From the NCBI GenBank assembly GCA_002083405.1, contig LVWT01000049.1, positions 264,735 to 328,734 of the forward strand: 64,000 nucleotides of DNA, written 5' to 3'. A program made the position numbers and the translations under genes. Each line of letters begins with the position of its first letter. Position 1 is the first letter of the stretch. The DNA comes from Nitrospira sp. SG-bin2 (GTDB lineage Bacteria; Nitrospirota; Nitrospiria; Nitrospirales; Nitrospiraceae). The notes under the pieces are model-generated. The model saw nothing but the letters and a program-made list of their open reading frames with translations, searched no databases and was not told the DNA's origin. Positions 1 to 9,288 of the stretch are shown piece by piece.

Positions 1-2
1 TG

Positions 3-1316
3 GCCATGTATTTGGCCGTGCTGGAACTCGGCGGGATCGTCGTTGCGCTGCACCAGCAGACTACGAGGGAAGAGGTAGGCCGGATCATCCGTCATGTCGG
101 CGCGGCAGGGCTGATTGTGTCTCCCACGATCAGGCAGTGGGCGATCGGAGATTTTGAGTCGGCCGGGCTCCGGTTCCTTCTTGCCGGGGACGACGTGCAT
201 CGCATGAATTATCGGGATTCTGGATTCAAGCCTCCCGAGGGATCGGCGCAAATCATCTATACGTCAGGATCGACCGGGAGACCCAAGGGCGTGGTCCTCA
301 CGCACAGGAACTTGATCGCGAATACGCGTTCGATTCTTGAGTATCTGCAATTGACGGCCGCCGACTCCGTCATGGCGGTATTGCCCTTCGTGTATGCCTA
401 TGGCAATTCGGTCATGCTGACGCATCTGTTTGTCGGCGGTACGCTCGTGATCGAAAACAACATGCTCTATCCTCACGTGATGCTCGATGGCATGATCAAG
501 ACGGGCGTGACCGGTTTTTCAGGCGTATCCAGCACCTATGCCATTATTCTGAATCAGTCGAATCTCAAGTCGTACGCCTTTCCCGCCTTGCGCTATCTCA
601 CCCATGCAGGCGGCCCGATGCCGTCCGAACTGTTGGGCCGGATTCGAAGTGCGTTCTCCAATCCACGCATCTTTCTTATGTATGGTCAGACGGAGGCCTC
701 TGCTCGATTGACGTATCTTCCTCCGGATCTGCTGGACGTCAAGAAAGGGTCTGCGGGACGAGCTATTCCCGGCGTGACTCTCAGGATCGTGAAGGAGGGA
801 GGCGAAACGGCGCGTCCCGGTGAAGTGGGAGAAGTCTGCGCCTATGGCGACAACATCATGCACGGATACTGGCAGGATCCTGAATTGACGGCCGGAGTGC
901 TTCATGAGGGATGGTTGCATACGGGAGATCTGGGGCGTCTGGACGAAGAGGGATTTTTGACGATTGAGGGGCGTAATAATGAGATGATCAAATCCGGTGC
1001 CTATCGAATCAGCCCTACTGAGATTGAAGAGGTGCTGTTGCAGCATCCGCAGATTCATGAGGCCGGAGTGGTCGGGATCGATGATCCTATATTGGGACAA
1101 AGGATCTGCGCAGTGGTGACGCTCAAGGAGCCTGAGGCTGTCACCAATCAGGATTTGATGGCCTACTGTGCCCAACGGCTCGTGCAGTACAAGCGGCCGA
1201 GAGTCATTGCCGTAATTCCGGCGCTACCAAAGTCACCGTCCGGCAAGGTCTTGAGGCAGCAACTTCGTCAGATCGGGATGAGTCATTCTCCGGTGACGGC
1301 TCCTGCCTCGTTGTAG
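3..1316 (+). CDS. Acyl-CoA ligase (AMP-forming), exosortase A-associated type; 5' end outside window
   Basis: The reading frame is open at the left edge, so the N-terminus lies upstream and about 437 residues are visible. The adenylation signature YTSGSTGRPKG is encoded near 258-290. The aspartate motif WLHTGDLG, the hinge region (GRNNEMIKSGAYRISP) and the C-terminal catalytic lysine segment SPSGKVLRQ follow in the usual order of class I adenylate-forming enzymes. Family knowledge: such ligases activate a carboxylic acid as acyl-AMP and pass it to CoA or a carrier protein, and one subfamily is encoded beside XrtA. The neighbours (NadE-like protein, XrtA) fit that subfamily. The substrate cannot be read from sequence. 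An acyl carrier protein often found next to it is not visible and may lie to the left. Confidence 0.88.
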   Translation, partial: AMYLAVLELGGIVVALHQQTTREEVGRIIRHVGAAGLIVSPTIRQWAIGDFESAGLRFLLAGDDVHRMNYRDSGFKPPEGSAQIIYTSGSTGRPKGVVLTHRNLIANTRSILEYLQLTAADSVMAVLPFVYAYGNSVMLTHLFVGGTLVIENNMLYPHVMLDGMIKTGVTGFSGVSSTYAIILNQSNLKSYAFPALRYLTHAGGPMPSELLGRIRSAFSNPRIFLMYGQTEASARLTYLPPDLLDVKKGSAGRAIPGVTLRIVKEGGETARPGEVGEVCAYGDNIMHGYWQDPELTAGVLHEGWLHTGDLGRLDEEGFLTIEGRNNEMIKSGAYRISPTEIEEVLLQHPQIHEAGVVGIDDPILGQRICAVVTLKEPEAVTNQDLMAYCAQRLVQYKRPRVIAVIPALPKSPSGKVLRQQLRQIGMSHSPVTAPASL

Positions 1317-1448
1317 TGCGGTTGGAACAAGAGCTTTTCAACGGAACAGGAACAGAGAGTAAAGGGACGAAGGCGAGACGATAAGTAACAGACATGCCGT
1401 CGCCGGTAGTATGTCAAACAGGGCAGAAACTCTTCGAGGAGGCAGATA

Positions 1449-2450
1449 ATGTCGCAAGGGCAGGGTATGTTTTCGGCGGATCACTTGAAGCTTGATGGAG
1501 AGAAAGAGGCGGCGCGTATCAGCGCGTTTATTCGAGAGGGTGTGTTCAAGCAATTACGGCGGAAGGGGATTGTCGTAGGGCTTTCGGGAGGGATTGACAG
1601 CAGCACGGTGGCGGCGCTGGCTGTGCATGCCCTGGGTGCGGATCGCGTCGTTGGTATCTTCATGCCGGAATCAGATTCCTCAGACGACAGTTTGAGGTTG
1701 GGACAGCAGCTGGCAAAGAAGCTGGGTATCAGGACGTATAAGGAAGATATTTCCGGTATTCTCAACGGCGCGAACTGTTATCGGCGACGCGACGAGGCGA
1801 TCAAGGCCGTGGTGCCCGAGTACCATGCCGGCTACAAATCCAAGCTGGTGCTCTCGTCGCTCGACAGCTCGGAATTTAGAATTTCCTACGTAGTCGTGCA
1901 ATCGCCTGAAGGGGTCCAGAGCAAGGTGCGGCTGACGGCCGACGCGTTTCTGGCGCTGGTCGCCGCAACGAACTTCAAGCAGCGTACCCGAAAGATGATG
2001 GAATACTACTATGCCGACCGGTTTCTGTACGCCGTGGCCGGGACCCCGAACCGGTTGGAGTACGATCAAGGCTTCTTCGTGAAGAACGGAGACGGCTCTG
2101 CCGACATCAAGCCGATCGCACACCTCTATAAGACGCAGGTGTATCAGATGGCCGGGTTCCTCGGTGTTCCGGACGAAATCCTCAAACGCCCGCCGACGAC
2201 GGACACCTATTCATTGGCACAGTCGCAGGAAGAGTTCTATTTCTCACTGCCCTACGACAAAATGGATCTTTGTCTGTACGGCAAGGATCATCAACTTCCG
2301 GCATCAATAGTTGCGGGGGCAATGGCGGTGACTGAAGCGCAAGTCGAGCGGGTCTACCGTGACATTGATGCCAAACGCGCTGTTGCGCACTATTTGCACA
2401 TGGAGCCGTTACTCATCGAACCGATCGGCACAGGCGGACCGCGCCACTAG
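1449..2450 (+). CDS. nadE: NAD(+) synthase family protein (ammonia-type, no glutaminase domain)
   Basis: A 333-residue protein of the N-type ATP pyrophosphatase fold. The PP-loop SGGIDSS lies near residues 46-52, and the C-terminal half has the NadE-like order (AGTPNRLEYDQGFF, then IKPIAHLYKTQVY, then PPTTDTYSLAQSQEEF). Classical NadE amidates deamido-NAD with ammonia. No N-terminal glutaminase domain is present, so ammonia or a partner amidotransferase would be needed; an asparagine synthase is encoded at 37290. The chain is longer than the roughly 275 residues of short NadE proteins, with an insertion around residues 105-175. It sits 17 bp upstream of the XrtA start. It may be the housekeeping enzyme or an amide synthetase adapted to polymer modification; the sequence does not decide. 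Confidence 0.82.
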   Translation: MSQGQGMFSADHLKLDGEKEAARISAFIREGVFKQLRRKGIVVGLSGGIDSSTVAALAVHALGADRVVGIFMPESDSSDDSLRLGQQLAKKLGIRTYKEDISGILNGANCYRRRDEAIKAVVPEYHAGYKSKLVLSSLDSSEFRISYVVVQSPEGVQSKVRLTADAFLALVAATNFKQRTRKMMEYYYADRFLYAVAGTPNRLEYDQGFFVKNGDGSADIKPIAHLYKTQVYQMAGFLGVPDEILKRPPTTDTYSLAQSQEEFYFSLPYDKMDLCLYGKDHQLPASIVAGAMAVTEAQVERVYRDIDAKRAVAHYLHMEPLLIEPIGTGGPRH

Positions 2451-2466
2451 CGATGTCGTGCCCGTG

Positions 2467-4020
2467 ATGAAGCCTGCGATCCCCTCTCTGCTTATGACTC
2501 CTACATCTGTCGAAGCAAGTGTGTCCGACTGCCGGGTGCAGATCATGGGTGCCTGTGTGGCTGCGGCCTTCTTGCTTTGCTATGCCCCGGTACTGCTGGG
2601 AATGGTCAGCCAATGGTGGAATATTTCATTTTATTCGTATGCATTCTTGGTCCCGGTCGTCAGCGCGTATCTTGTCTGGATCAGGCGAGACCGGATCCTG
2701 GGGATCATGCCTCGACCGAACTATGGAGGCGGGGCTGTCCTCATTACAGCAGGGCTTGCAGCGCTTGTCACCGGACAATTAGGCGGGATTCAGGCGTTTC
2801 AGCAGGTGTCTCTTCTCATTACCCTTCCGGGCGTCGTGCTGTGGCTGTTTGGAAACGCGGTGCTCAAAACACTTGTGCTGCCCATTTCATTTTTGTGGTT
2901 CATGCTGCCGATTTGGGAAGCCCTTGCCGATCCGCTCCATGTGCCATTCCAGGTCTTCTCGGCGAATCTGGGGGTGATGTTCCTGAGAGGCATCGGCATA
3001 CCGGTTTTTCAGGACGGGGTCTTTATCTATCTTCCGAACATCACGCTCGAAGTAGCGCGTGCGTGCAGCGGCGTCAACTATCTGATCGCGGTCCTCGCCA
3101 CCTCGATCCCGCTGGCAACGATCGTCTTGACTGCTGTGTGGAAGCGGGTCGTTCTCGTCCTGCTGGCCATGGCCGTTTCGGCATTAGCCAATAGCCTGCG
3201 TGTGGCCCTCATCGGCATGCTTGCATATTATGATTTGAGTGGTGACCTTCATGGGCCGTACCATATTTTGCATGGAGTATTTGTCTCCTTGATCGGCTAC
3301 GGCGTCATATTCGGAGGCTTGTGGGTGCTCTCACGAGGCCAGCAGCCGGTCGTATATGCCGGGTCCGGGAGGTTGTGGAATTTCAGCTGGGATCAGGTGC
3401 GGATCGCCTGGATTGGGCTCGCGATGTTTCTCGCACTGGCTGGAGTGTTGCGGTATGTCGATCAGTCGCAACCAATTCCTCTCAAGCAGAGTCTGAGAGA
3501 ATTCTCCCTGGAGAACGCCGGCTGGATCGGGAAAGAAGTCCTTCCGGTCGAGAAAATCCAAGGTACGGACCAGAGCATCTCGCGAGTCTATCATGCCCTT
3601 TCCGGAGAGGACGCCCGGCTGTCTCTCTGGTATTTTGAATCCCAAACGCAGGGGAAGGAACTAGTTTCTCCGGGGACAGCCAAACTACACGCGGGTGCGA
3701 GGAGGGTGAGGCTCAGTATTGGAGCACAGAGAGAAGTGGAACTCAATCGACGGTTCATTCATGACGGGGATCGCGCTCAAATGGTTCTGTTCTGGTATGA
3801 CCTCAATGGCCGCATCCTGGCAAACCCGCAGATGGTGAAGCTCTATACGGCATATGACGCCGTGGTCCATGGGCGAACAAACGGGGCGCTGATCCGGGTG
3901 TCAGCTGACCTTCCATCGGACGACCAGGCAGGGAGGAACCAGGCAGCCGAGATCCTTGCGAAATTCATTGGGGCACTCTACACCGGACTCGATCGCCATC
4001 TTCCCGATCCTACTGACTGA
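2467..4020 (+). CDS. xrtA: Exosortase A fused to an EpsI domain
   Basis: The start at 2467 avoids a long overlap with the upstream gene and gives 517 residues. Residues about 25-320 form a polytopic membrane domain with the exosortase catalytic residues: Cys200 in ARACSGVNYL, Arg245 in NSLRVALIG and His269 in ILHGVF. The remaining C-terminal part (about 350-515) is a soluble EpsI-like domain, as in XrtA proteins of PEP-CTERM/EPS systems. Exosortases are transpeptidase-like proteases of the inner membrane that recognise PEP-CTERM tails. A PEP-CTERM protein is encoded at 62624, and the regulators PrsK/PrsR lie in the same window. Confidence 0.93.
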   Translation: MKPAIPSLLMTPTSVEASVSDCRVQIMGACVAAAFLLCYAPVLLGMVSQWWNISFYSYAFLVPVVSAYLVWIRRDRILGIMPRPNYGGGAVLITAGLAALVTGQLGGIQAFQQVSLLITLPGVVLWLFGNAVLKTLVLPISFLWFMLPIWEALADPLHVPFQVFSANLGVMFLRGIGIPVFQDGVFIYLPNITLEVARACSGVNYLIAVLATSIPLATIVLTAVWKRVVLVLLAMAVSALANSLRVALIGMLAYYDLSGDLHGPYHILHGVFVSLIGYGVIFGGLWVLSRGQQPVVYAGSGRLWNFSWDQVRIAWIGLAMFLALAGVLRYVDQSQPIPLKQSLREFSLENAGWIGKEVLPVEKIQGTDQSISRVYHALSGEDARLSLWYFESQTQGKELVSPGTAKLHAGARRVRLSIGAQREVELNRRFIHDGDRAQMVLFWYDLNGRILANPQMVKLYTAYDAVVHGRTNGALIRVSADLPSDDQAGRNQAAEILAKFIGALYTGLDRHLPDPTD

Positions 4021-4071
4021 AGAGGTGGTTTTTCCGAATGCCGCTTCATGCCTGACAGGGAGAGTGTCTGT

Positions 4072-4782
4072 ATGACTGCGAAGACGATGTGGGATCGATT
4101 GGCGGGGAAACGCGTGTGTTTCGGCCACCAGTCAGTGGGCGCCGACATGATGAACGAACTCTCCGCACTCGGCGACGGGCGTCTGGATATTGTCGAAAGT
4201 TGTGACCCGGAGGACTTTCAGCGTCCGGTGTTCGCGCATTTTCGGGTGGGGGAGAATCGCGATCCACAATCGAAGTGCCGGGCGTTTGCCCAAGTCATCG
4301 ACAACGGGGTGGGGGCGCAGGTTGATATCGCCCTATTCAAGTTCTGTTACGTGGATATAACGGCAGGGACCGATGTCGATGAACTGTTCCAGACGTATCA
4401 AGGCATCATGAACTCTCTGAGCCATCGCTATCCGAAGGTTGGGTTCTTCCATGTCACCGTGCCGCTGAGGCAAGTCGGTGACGGGTGGCTGGGATGGTTA
4501 CGTGAAAAGAGTGGAAGATTTGATCAGGAACGGGACAATCAGATTCGGAGACATCTGTTCAACCAAAAGCTGCGCAGCGCCTACGGAACATCCGGCAGGC
4601 TCTTCGATCTTGCAAAGGAGGAGGCGACCTATCCGGATGGGCGCTCCGCATGCTTCCGCCACCGTGGGGAAGCTGTTCCGAATCTCGTGTCTGCCTATAC
4701 CGACGACGGGGGCCATTTGAACCGGCAGGCGGCGAAAGATATTGCGGGGCGATTGCTGGCCTGCCTGAGTGCGGTGGACTAA
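4072..4782 (+). CDS. SGNH/GDSL-like protein of unknown function in the EPS locus
   Basis: Predicted 236 residues. The start at 4072 is preceded by GGGAGAG with 7-base spacing; an ATG at 4048 lacks such a site. The N-terminus has VCFGHQSVG, with a Ser in the position expected of an SGNH block I nucleophile. The C-terminus has TDDGGHLNRQAAKDIA, which resembles the Asp-x-x-His block V. No signal peptide or membrane segment is evident, so it looks cytoplasmic. SGNH proteins in polysaccharide loci commonly add or remove O-acyl groups. This is a divergent member and the assignment rests on the two end motifs; the activity is not established. Confidence 0.55.
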   Translation: MTAKTMWDRLAGKRVCFGHQSVGADMMNELSALGDGRLDIVESCDPEDFQRPVFAHFRVGENRDPQSKCRAFAQVIDNGVGAQVDIALFKFCYVDITAGTDVDELFQTYQGIMNSLSHRYPKVGFFHVTVPLRQVGDGWLGWLREKSGRFDQERDNQIRRHLFNQKLRSAYGTSGRLFDLAKEEATYPDGRSACFRHRGEAVPNLVSAYTDDGGHLNRQAAKDIAGRLLACLSAVD

Positions 4783-4819
4783 CATCTACATTGTACGTGG
4801 AGAGACAAGGACATTCACC

Positions 4820-5848
4820 ATGAACGTTATTCGCTGTGATGAGAGCCATGCTCAGGCCTGGGATGAGTATGTGTCGCGCCATGAACAGGGGTCGTTCTAT
4901 CACCTGTTCGGGTGGAAGCGGGTGAATGAATCATCGTTCGGACACCAGACGTATTATCTGGCGGCGATGGACGAAGGGCGTGTTCGTGGCGTGTTTCCCC
5001 TGGTCTATCTGACGGGCGGTTTCTTCGGGAAAATCCTCTGCTCGCTTCCGTTTGTGAACTATGGCGGGCCCTGCGCTGACGATCCTATGATCGACCAACT
5101 GCTCCTGGACGAGGCAAGGAGGATCGTCGAACAGCAGGGGATCAAGTATCTGGAGATCCGCAGCATGCGAAAGCTGGGCGGAGATCTGCCGACCTCCGAT
5201 CATAAGGTCAGTATCACGCTCACTCTCGATCAGAATCCGGACACGCTGTGGAATGCCTTTAAGACCGGACATCGCAATAATATTCGTCGAGCCTACAAAC
5301 GAGGGCTGACTGTCAGGAGCGGAGGGATCGAGCTGCTCGATACGTTCTACGACATCTTGAGCGAGAGCTGGCGCAATCTGGGGACCCCGCTCTATCAGAA
5401 GGGCTATTTTGAATGCCTGATGAAGACGTTTCCGCAAGAGACGAAGATCTTTGTGCTTGACCATGAGGGAGCGCCTGTATCGTCAGCCTTGAACGGGCAC
5501 TTCCGGGGCGTCGTCGAAGGAATGTGGCTGGGCGCCTTACCGAAAGCCCGCGAGGTAGAGTCGAGTTATGTGCTCTATTGGGAGATGACCAAGGATGCCT
5601 GTGAGCGGGGCTATCAGCTGTATCACCTTGGGCGGTCCACGGTGGATTCGGGCGGTGAGGCGTTCAAGAAAAAGTGGAATACGTTTCCGACACAACTCTA
5701 CTGGCAGTACATCGTCAAGAGTGGGCAGCCGATCCCGCAACTCAATGTCGGCAATCCCAAATTCCGGCTGGCGATGGATGCCTGGAAGAAGCTTCCTCTG
5801 CCGATAACCCGCGTCATCGGTCCGTGGTTGGCAAAAGGGATTCCGTAA
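4820..5848 (+). CDS. FemAB-family protein, PEP-CTERM/XrtA system-associated
   Basis: 342 residues from the ATG at 4820, which has AAGG 9 bases upstream; longer upstream in-frame sequence overlaps the previous gene. The protein has the double GNAT-like fold pattern of FemAB/BioF2 proteins. The late segment YHLGRSTVDSGGEAFKKKW is characteristic of the XrtA-associated FemAB subgroup. Family members of known function transfer aminoacyl groups from tRNA to peptidoglycan precursors. The XrtA-linked subgroup is uncharacterised, but its position suggests N-acylation or aminoacylation of a polymer precursor in the cytoplasm. Two further proteins of related fold are encoded nearby at 7142 and 9281. Confidence 0.85.
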   Translation: MNVIRCDESHAQAWDEYVSRHEQGSFYHLFGWKRVNESSFGHQTYYLAAMDEGRVRGVFPLVYLTGGFFGKILCSLPFVNYGGPCADDPMIDQLLLDEARRIVEQQGIKYLEIRSMRKLGGDLPTSDHKVSITLTLDQNPDTLWNAFKTGHRNNIRRAYKRGLTVRSGGIELLDTFYDILSESWRNLGTPLYQKGYFECLMKTFPQETKIFVLDHEGAPVSSALNGHFRGVVEGMWLGALPKAREVESSYVLYWEMTKDACERGYQLYHLGRSTVDSGGEAFKKKWNTFPTQLYWQYIVKSGQPIPQLNVGNPKFRLAMDAWKKLPLPITRVIGPWLAKGIP

Positions 5849-5865
5849 GCCTGTCTTTCGTCAGC

Positions 5866-7107
5866 ATGGAAAATCAAAAGCGCATTCCTATGACCAGCAG
5901 ATTTCGATTCGTGCCCCCGGCCGGTACGCCGGTCAGTGTGGCCGATGTGCTGAGCAGCGTCGGCGCGGCATTGACCCGAGGCGATGCGGTGCAACAGTTC
6001 AAGCGAGATCTTCGCGCGTATGTCGGCGTGCGGTTTTGCGAACTTGTGTCTACCGGCCGTGCGGCGATGACCTTGGCGTTGCTTGCGTTGAAGGCTTTGG
6101 ACGGAGGACGACGCAATGAAGTGGTCATCCCGTCCTATACCTGTTTCTCCGTGCCGTCGTCCATCGTCAAGGCCGGACTCAAAGTGAGGCTTGCCGATGT
6201 TGATCCTGTCACACTCGATTTTGCGCCGGGCGAAATAGAACGGCTTGATGGGGCGCGTGTCCTGGCAGTCGTGGCCACCAACCTCTACGGGTTTCCGAAC
6301 GATCTTGCCGCAATCACCAAACTGGCCCGCGAACGCGGCATGTATGTGGTGGACGATGCCGCTCAGTGTCTCGGCGCATCGATCGGCGGTCGCCAGTGCG
6401 GAACCTGGGGCGATGTCGGCCTCTATAGTTTCGATAAAGGCAAGAACGTGACCTCGATCGACGGCGGAGTGCTGGTGACGAATTCAGAGCCTGTTGCGGA
6501 GGCGATAGCGCAACAGACGTATGGGCTGCGAGGGTGCACGGCCGCCGAATCTGCCGCCCATCTGGTGAAACTGTTGGTGTATGCCGCGCTGTTGCATCCA
6601 CGAAGATACTGGCTGCCCAATTCGCTGCCGTTTCTCGGGCTGGGCACGACAGCCTATCGGACCGATTATCCGCTGGCGCAGTACGACGAATGGATGGCGC
6701 CGATGGGGCATCGGCTGCTCGGCCGGCTTGATGCCACGACTGCGCGGCGCCGTGCGAATGCGGAACGATATGAGCGGCTGTTGCCCTGGGGACCTAAACT
6801 TCAAGCCATTGTGCCACGGCGAGGGGCCGTGCCGGCCTATCTCAGATTTCCGGTGCTGATTCATCCTGAATATCGGGATCCGGTGCTGACGGCGCTTCGC
6901 GCGAACGGAATCGGTGCGACAGCTTCATACCCGACAGCGATCAGCGATGTCCCGGCGTTAAAAAGTGATCTCAGGGCGGGCGATTGGAAGGGCATAGGGG
7001 GACAGGAGATCGCACGGCGAATCCTGACCCTTCCAACACACGGATATGTGACAGATCAGGATCAGGACAGGATTGTGAAAGTTATTGCAAACGTACTGAG
7101 TGCGTAA
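5866..7107 (+). CDS. DegT/DnrJ/EryC1-type PLP-dependent sugar aminotransferase
   Basis: About 413 residues from 5866; an in-frame ATG at 5890 is an alternative, and neither has a strong ribosome-binding site. Recognisable features are VVIPSYTCFSVPSSI, the cofactor aspartate region YVVDDAAQCLGA and the Schiff-base lysine in SFDKGKNVTSIDGG (Lys193 from 5866). Family members transfer an amino group to keto-sugars to make amino-sugar nucleotides, or act as dehydratases. The gene lies between two FemAB/CelD-type genes, which would suit synthesis of an amino group that is later acylated. The exact substrate is unknown. The end overlaps the leader of the next gene. Confidence 0.85.
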   Translation: MENQKRIPMTSRFRFVPPAGTPVSVADVLSSVGAALTRGDAVQQFKRDLRAYVGVRFCELVSTGRAAMTLALLALKALDGGRRNEVVIPSYTCFSVPSSIVKAGLKVRLADVDPVTLDFAPGEIERLDGARVLAVVATNLYGFPNDLAAITKLARERGMYVVDDAAQCLGASIGGRQCGTWGDVGLYSFDKGKNVTSIDGGVLVTNSEPVAEAIAQQTYGLRGCTAAESAAHLVKLLVYAALLHPRRYWLPNSLPFLGLGTTAYRTDYPLAQYDEWMAPMGHRLLGRLDATTARRRANAERYERLLPWGPKLQAIVPRRGAVPAYLRFPVLIHPEYRDPVLTALRANGIGATASYPTAISDVPALKSDLRAGDWKGIGGQEIARRILTLPTHGYVTDQDQDRIVKVIANVLSA

Positions 7108-7141
7108 TCCGCAGTTCCCTCTTAACATAAATCCCGTGAAA

Positions 7142-8197
7142 ATGGTTTCCTCAATCGAGGCAGTAGGAATCGGTGAAGAGGCGTGGAATGCCCTGGCCGC
7201 CGGCAGTCCAACCAACAGCATCTTTCAGACGTATCAGTGGGTATCGAGTTGGGAGAAAACATTCAAGTCCGAATGTGAACCCTGGTATGTTGCCGTGGGT
7301 GATTCTTCCGGATTCGTGGGGGTGGCTCCACTCATGCTCAGCAGAGGAGTCCTCGGTGAACGGATCCTTCGATTTCTAGGAGATGGGAAGGCCGACTACT
7401 GTGATTTCCTGCTCGCGGGCGATCAACGCAAGGCAGTAGAGGCGATCTGCCGGACGCTCTTTTCGGCACAGGACCGCTGGGATGTGGTTACATTGAACAG
7501 CATTCCTGCCGAATCGCCGACTATAGGATTGCTGCAGGACGTCTGTCGCAGGTTCGGTTATCACGTGATGCAGCGTGATCTCTACCCGAGCCCTGCGCTG
7601 ATTATCAAAGAGCACGAGGCTGAAGCCGGAAACATTCTTAACAAGGCCGCATTGCGTCGTCGCCAGAATTACTTTCAGCGGACCGGCGCCCTCACGTTCA
7701 AGACGCTGACCGGTAAGGATGTGCTTCAGTGCCTCGACGGGTTCTTTGAGCAGCACATCGGTCGCTGGACCGGCAGCGCGACACCGAGTCTTTTCCTGGA
7801 TGAGCGCAATCAAGCGTTCTACCGGGAGCTTGCCACAACGATGGCCGAGAAGGAATGGCTCGCACTGTCCATTGTTGAATTTAATGGGCAACCCTTGGCC
7901 ATGCACTATGGATTTGATTATGGCGGCCGCTTCTTGTGGTACAAGCCGGCATTCGACAAAGCTCATGCCAAGCATTCCCCGGGTCTTGTTCTGCTCCGGT
8001 ACTTGATCGGACGTGCCATTGCGAATCAGCGGCATGAGTTTGATTTTACGATTGGAGATGAGCCGTTCAAGGCTCGATTTTCCAACAAGGTGCGCACCAC
8101 CGTTCAGTTTCAGATTTGTCGAGACCCGCTCAACTTTGCCTTGGCATGGTCAAGGTGGCAACTGGGTGCGCTAAGACGAAAGCTGGTGGGGGGATGA
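7142..8197 (+). CDS. GNAT-fold acyltransferase, CelD/BcsL (FemAB-like) family
   Basis: 351 residues from ATG 7142 (MVSSIEAVG). The N-terminus shows the family pattern of a TYQWVSSWEKTF segment followed by a GVAPLM strand. The C-terminal half carries a LAMHYGFDYGGRFLWYKPAFD segment and a final FDFTIGDEPFKARFSN, both typical of CelD-like acetyltransferase-fold proteins. Such proteins occur in cellulose and exopolysaccharide operons and are thought to acylate sugars or lipid-linked precursors. The stop codon overlaps the next start as ATGA (8194-8197), indicating translational coupling with the glycosyltransferase. Confidence 0.8.
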   Translation: MVSSIEAVGIGEEAWNALAAGSPTNSIFQTYQWVSSWEKTFKSECEPWYVAVGDSSGFVGVAPLMLSRGVLGERILRFLGDGKADYCDFLLAGDQRKAVEAICRTLFSAQDRWDVVTLNSIPAESPTIGLLQDVCRRFGYHVMQRDLYPSPALIIKEHEAEAGNILNKAALRRRQNYFQRTGALTFKTLTGKDVLQCLDGFFEQHIGRWTGSATPSLFLDERNQAFYRELATTMAEKEWLALSIVEFNGQPLAMHYGFDYGGRFLWYKPAFDKAHAKHSPGLVLLRYLIGRAIANQRHEFDFTIGDEPFKARFSNKVRTTVQFQICRDPLNFALAWSRWQLGALRRKLVGG

Positions 8198-9288
8198 GCC
8201 GGAGTGGGAAGCCGGTCGATGTCAGCGTAATCATACCTACCTACAACCGTGCCGGCTTGGTCGTAGAGGCCATTGAGAGTGTGCTGCGCCAGACTGCTCC
8301 TCCGCGGGAGATTATCGTGGTGGATGATGGATCGACCGATGGCACGCCGGATGCGCTCGCATCATTCGGTGATCGGATCGTCGCCGTCCGGCAGGAGAAC
8401 CACGGGGTCGGGGGGGCCAGAAATCGTGCGTTGGCTATGGCGAGCGGCCGGTATCTTGCGTTTTTGGACTCAGATGATGTCTGGCTGGATTTCAAACTCG
8501 AATTGCAGGTTGATGTTCTGGAACGGAATCCGGCCCTCGGCTTCCTATTTTCTGATTTCCAGATCAAGGGAGAAAGTGGGACGATCACACCGAATGGACT
8601 TCAAACTTGGTACCGCCACCCGCTACGATGGGAAGAGGTTTTGGACGACCTGACTACGACATCTGTGCGACGTTCCATCTGGAATGGACCGGTGCGGATA
8701 CATTCGGGACAAATGTATCGCGCATTGTTGGCGGAACCCTATGTGCTTCCCAGCAGCGCGATTATACGGGCTGGATGTTTGACCCCTGATGTTAGGTTTG
8801 GGGAAAATGGTCCAAATTGCACGGATTGGGAGTTCTTTGCGAGACTTGCTCGGATATGCACGGCCGGGTTCATCGAAGTGGATACGGTAATCAATCGGGG
8901 AGGTAATGACCGTCCACGGTTGACTCAAACCAGCGCTGCCACGAAAGCGCAGTTGCGGCTGCACATGATTGATGCGGTCTGGAAGTCGGATGCCGATTTT
9001 CTGCTTGCTCACGGACAAGAGGTGATAGCCGTAGAAGCCGATCAATGCTTGGAGCTTGCACGGGCACATGCACTCGACTCGAAAGGATTCGCCGTATTCG
9101 TTGCGCTTCGACGATGGTTTCGGCTTGGTCATCTCATCAGATGGAAGCTGGCGCTGGCGCTTGCAGGTTGTGCGCTTGTCCCTGGCAGCGGGGCGGTATT
9201 GCGCGGTATTCGCCGGTTGTTGGAAGGGAAGGGTTCGGTGGTAACGGCTGAGCCAAGGACCACGCAGACGGAGTCGCGAAGTGGGTAG
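8194..9288 (+). CDS. Glycosyltransferase family 2
   Basis: 364 residues, starting in an ATGA overlap with the preceding gene after a G-rich Shine-Dalgarno stretch. It opens with the GT-A pattern VSVIIPTYNRAGLV and IIVVDDGSTDGTP, and has a metal-binding acidic motif in FLDSDDVW. It contains no obvious multi-spanning membrane domain, so it is probably a peripheral inverting transferase adding one sugar to the lipid-linked repeat unit. Donor and acceptor cannot be predicted. It overlaps the next gene, which begins at GTG 9281. Confidence 0.9.
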   Translation: MSRSGKPVDVSVIIPTYNRAGLVVEAIESVLRQTAPPREIIVVDDGSTDGTPDALASFGDRIVAVRQENHGVGGARNRALAMASGRYLAFLDSDDVWLDFKLELQVDVLERNPALGFLFSDFQIKGESGTITPNGLQTWYRHPLRWEEVLDDLTTTSVRRSIWNGPVRIHSGQMYRALLAEPYVLPSSAIIRAGCLTPDVRFGENGPNCTDWEFFARLARICTAGFIEVDTVINRGGNDRPRLTQTSAATKAQLRLHMIDAVWKSDADFLLAHGQEVIAVEADQCLELARAHALDSKGFAVFVALRRWFRLGHLIRWKLALALAGCALVPGSGAVLRGIRRLLEGKGSVVTAEPRTTQTESRSG

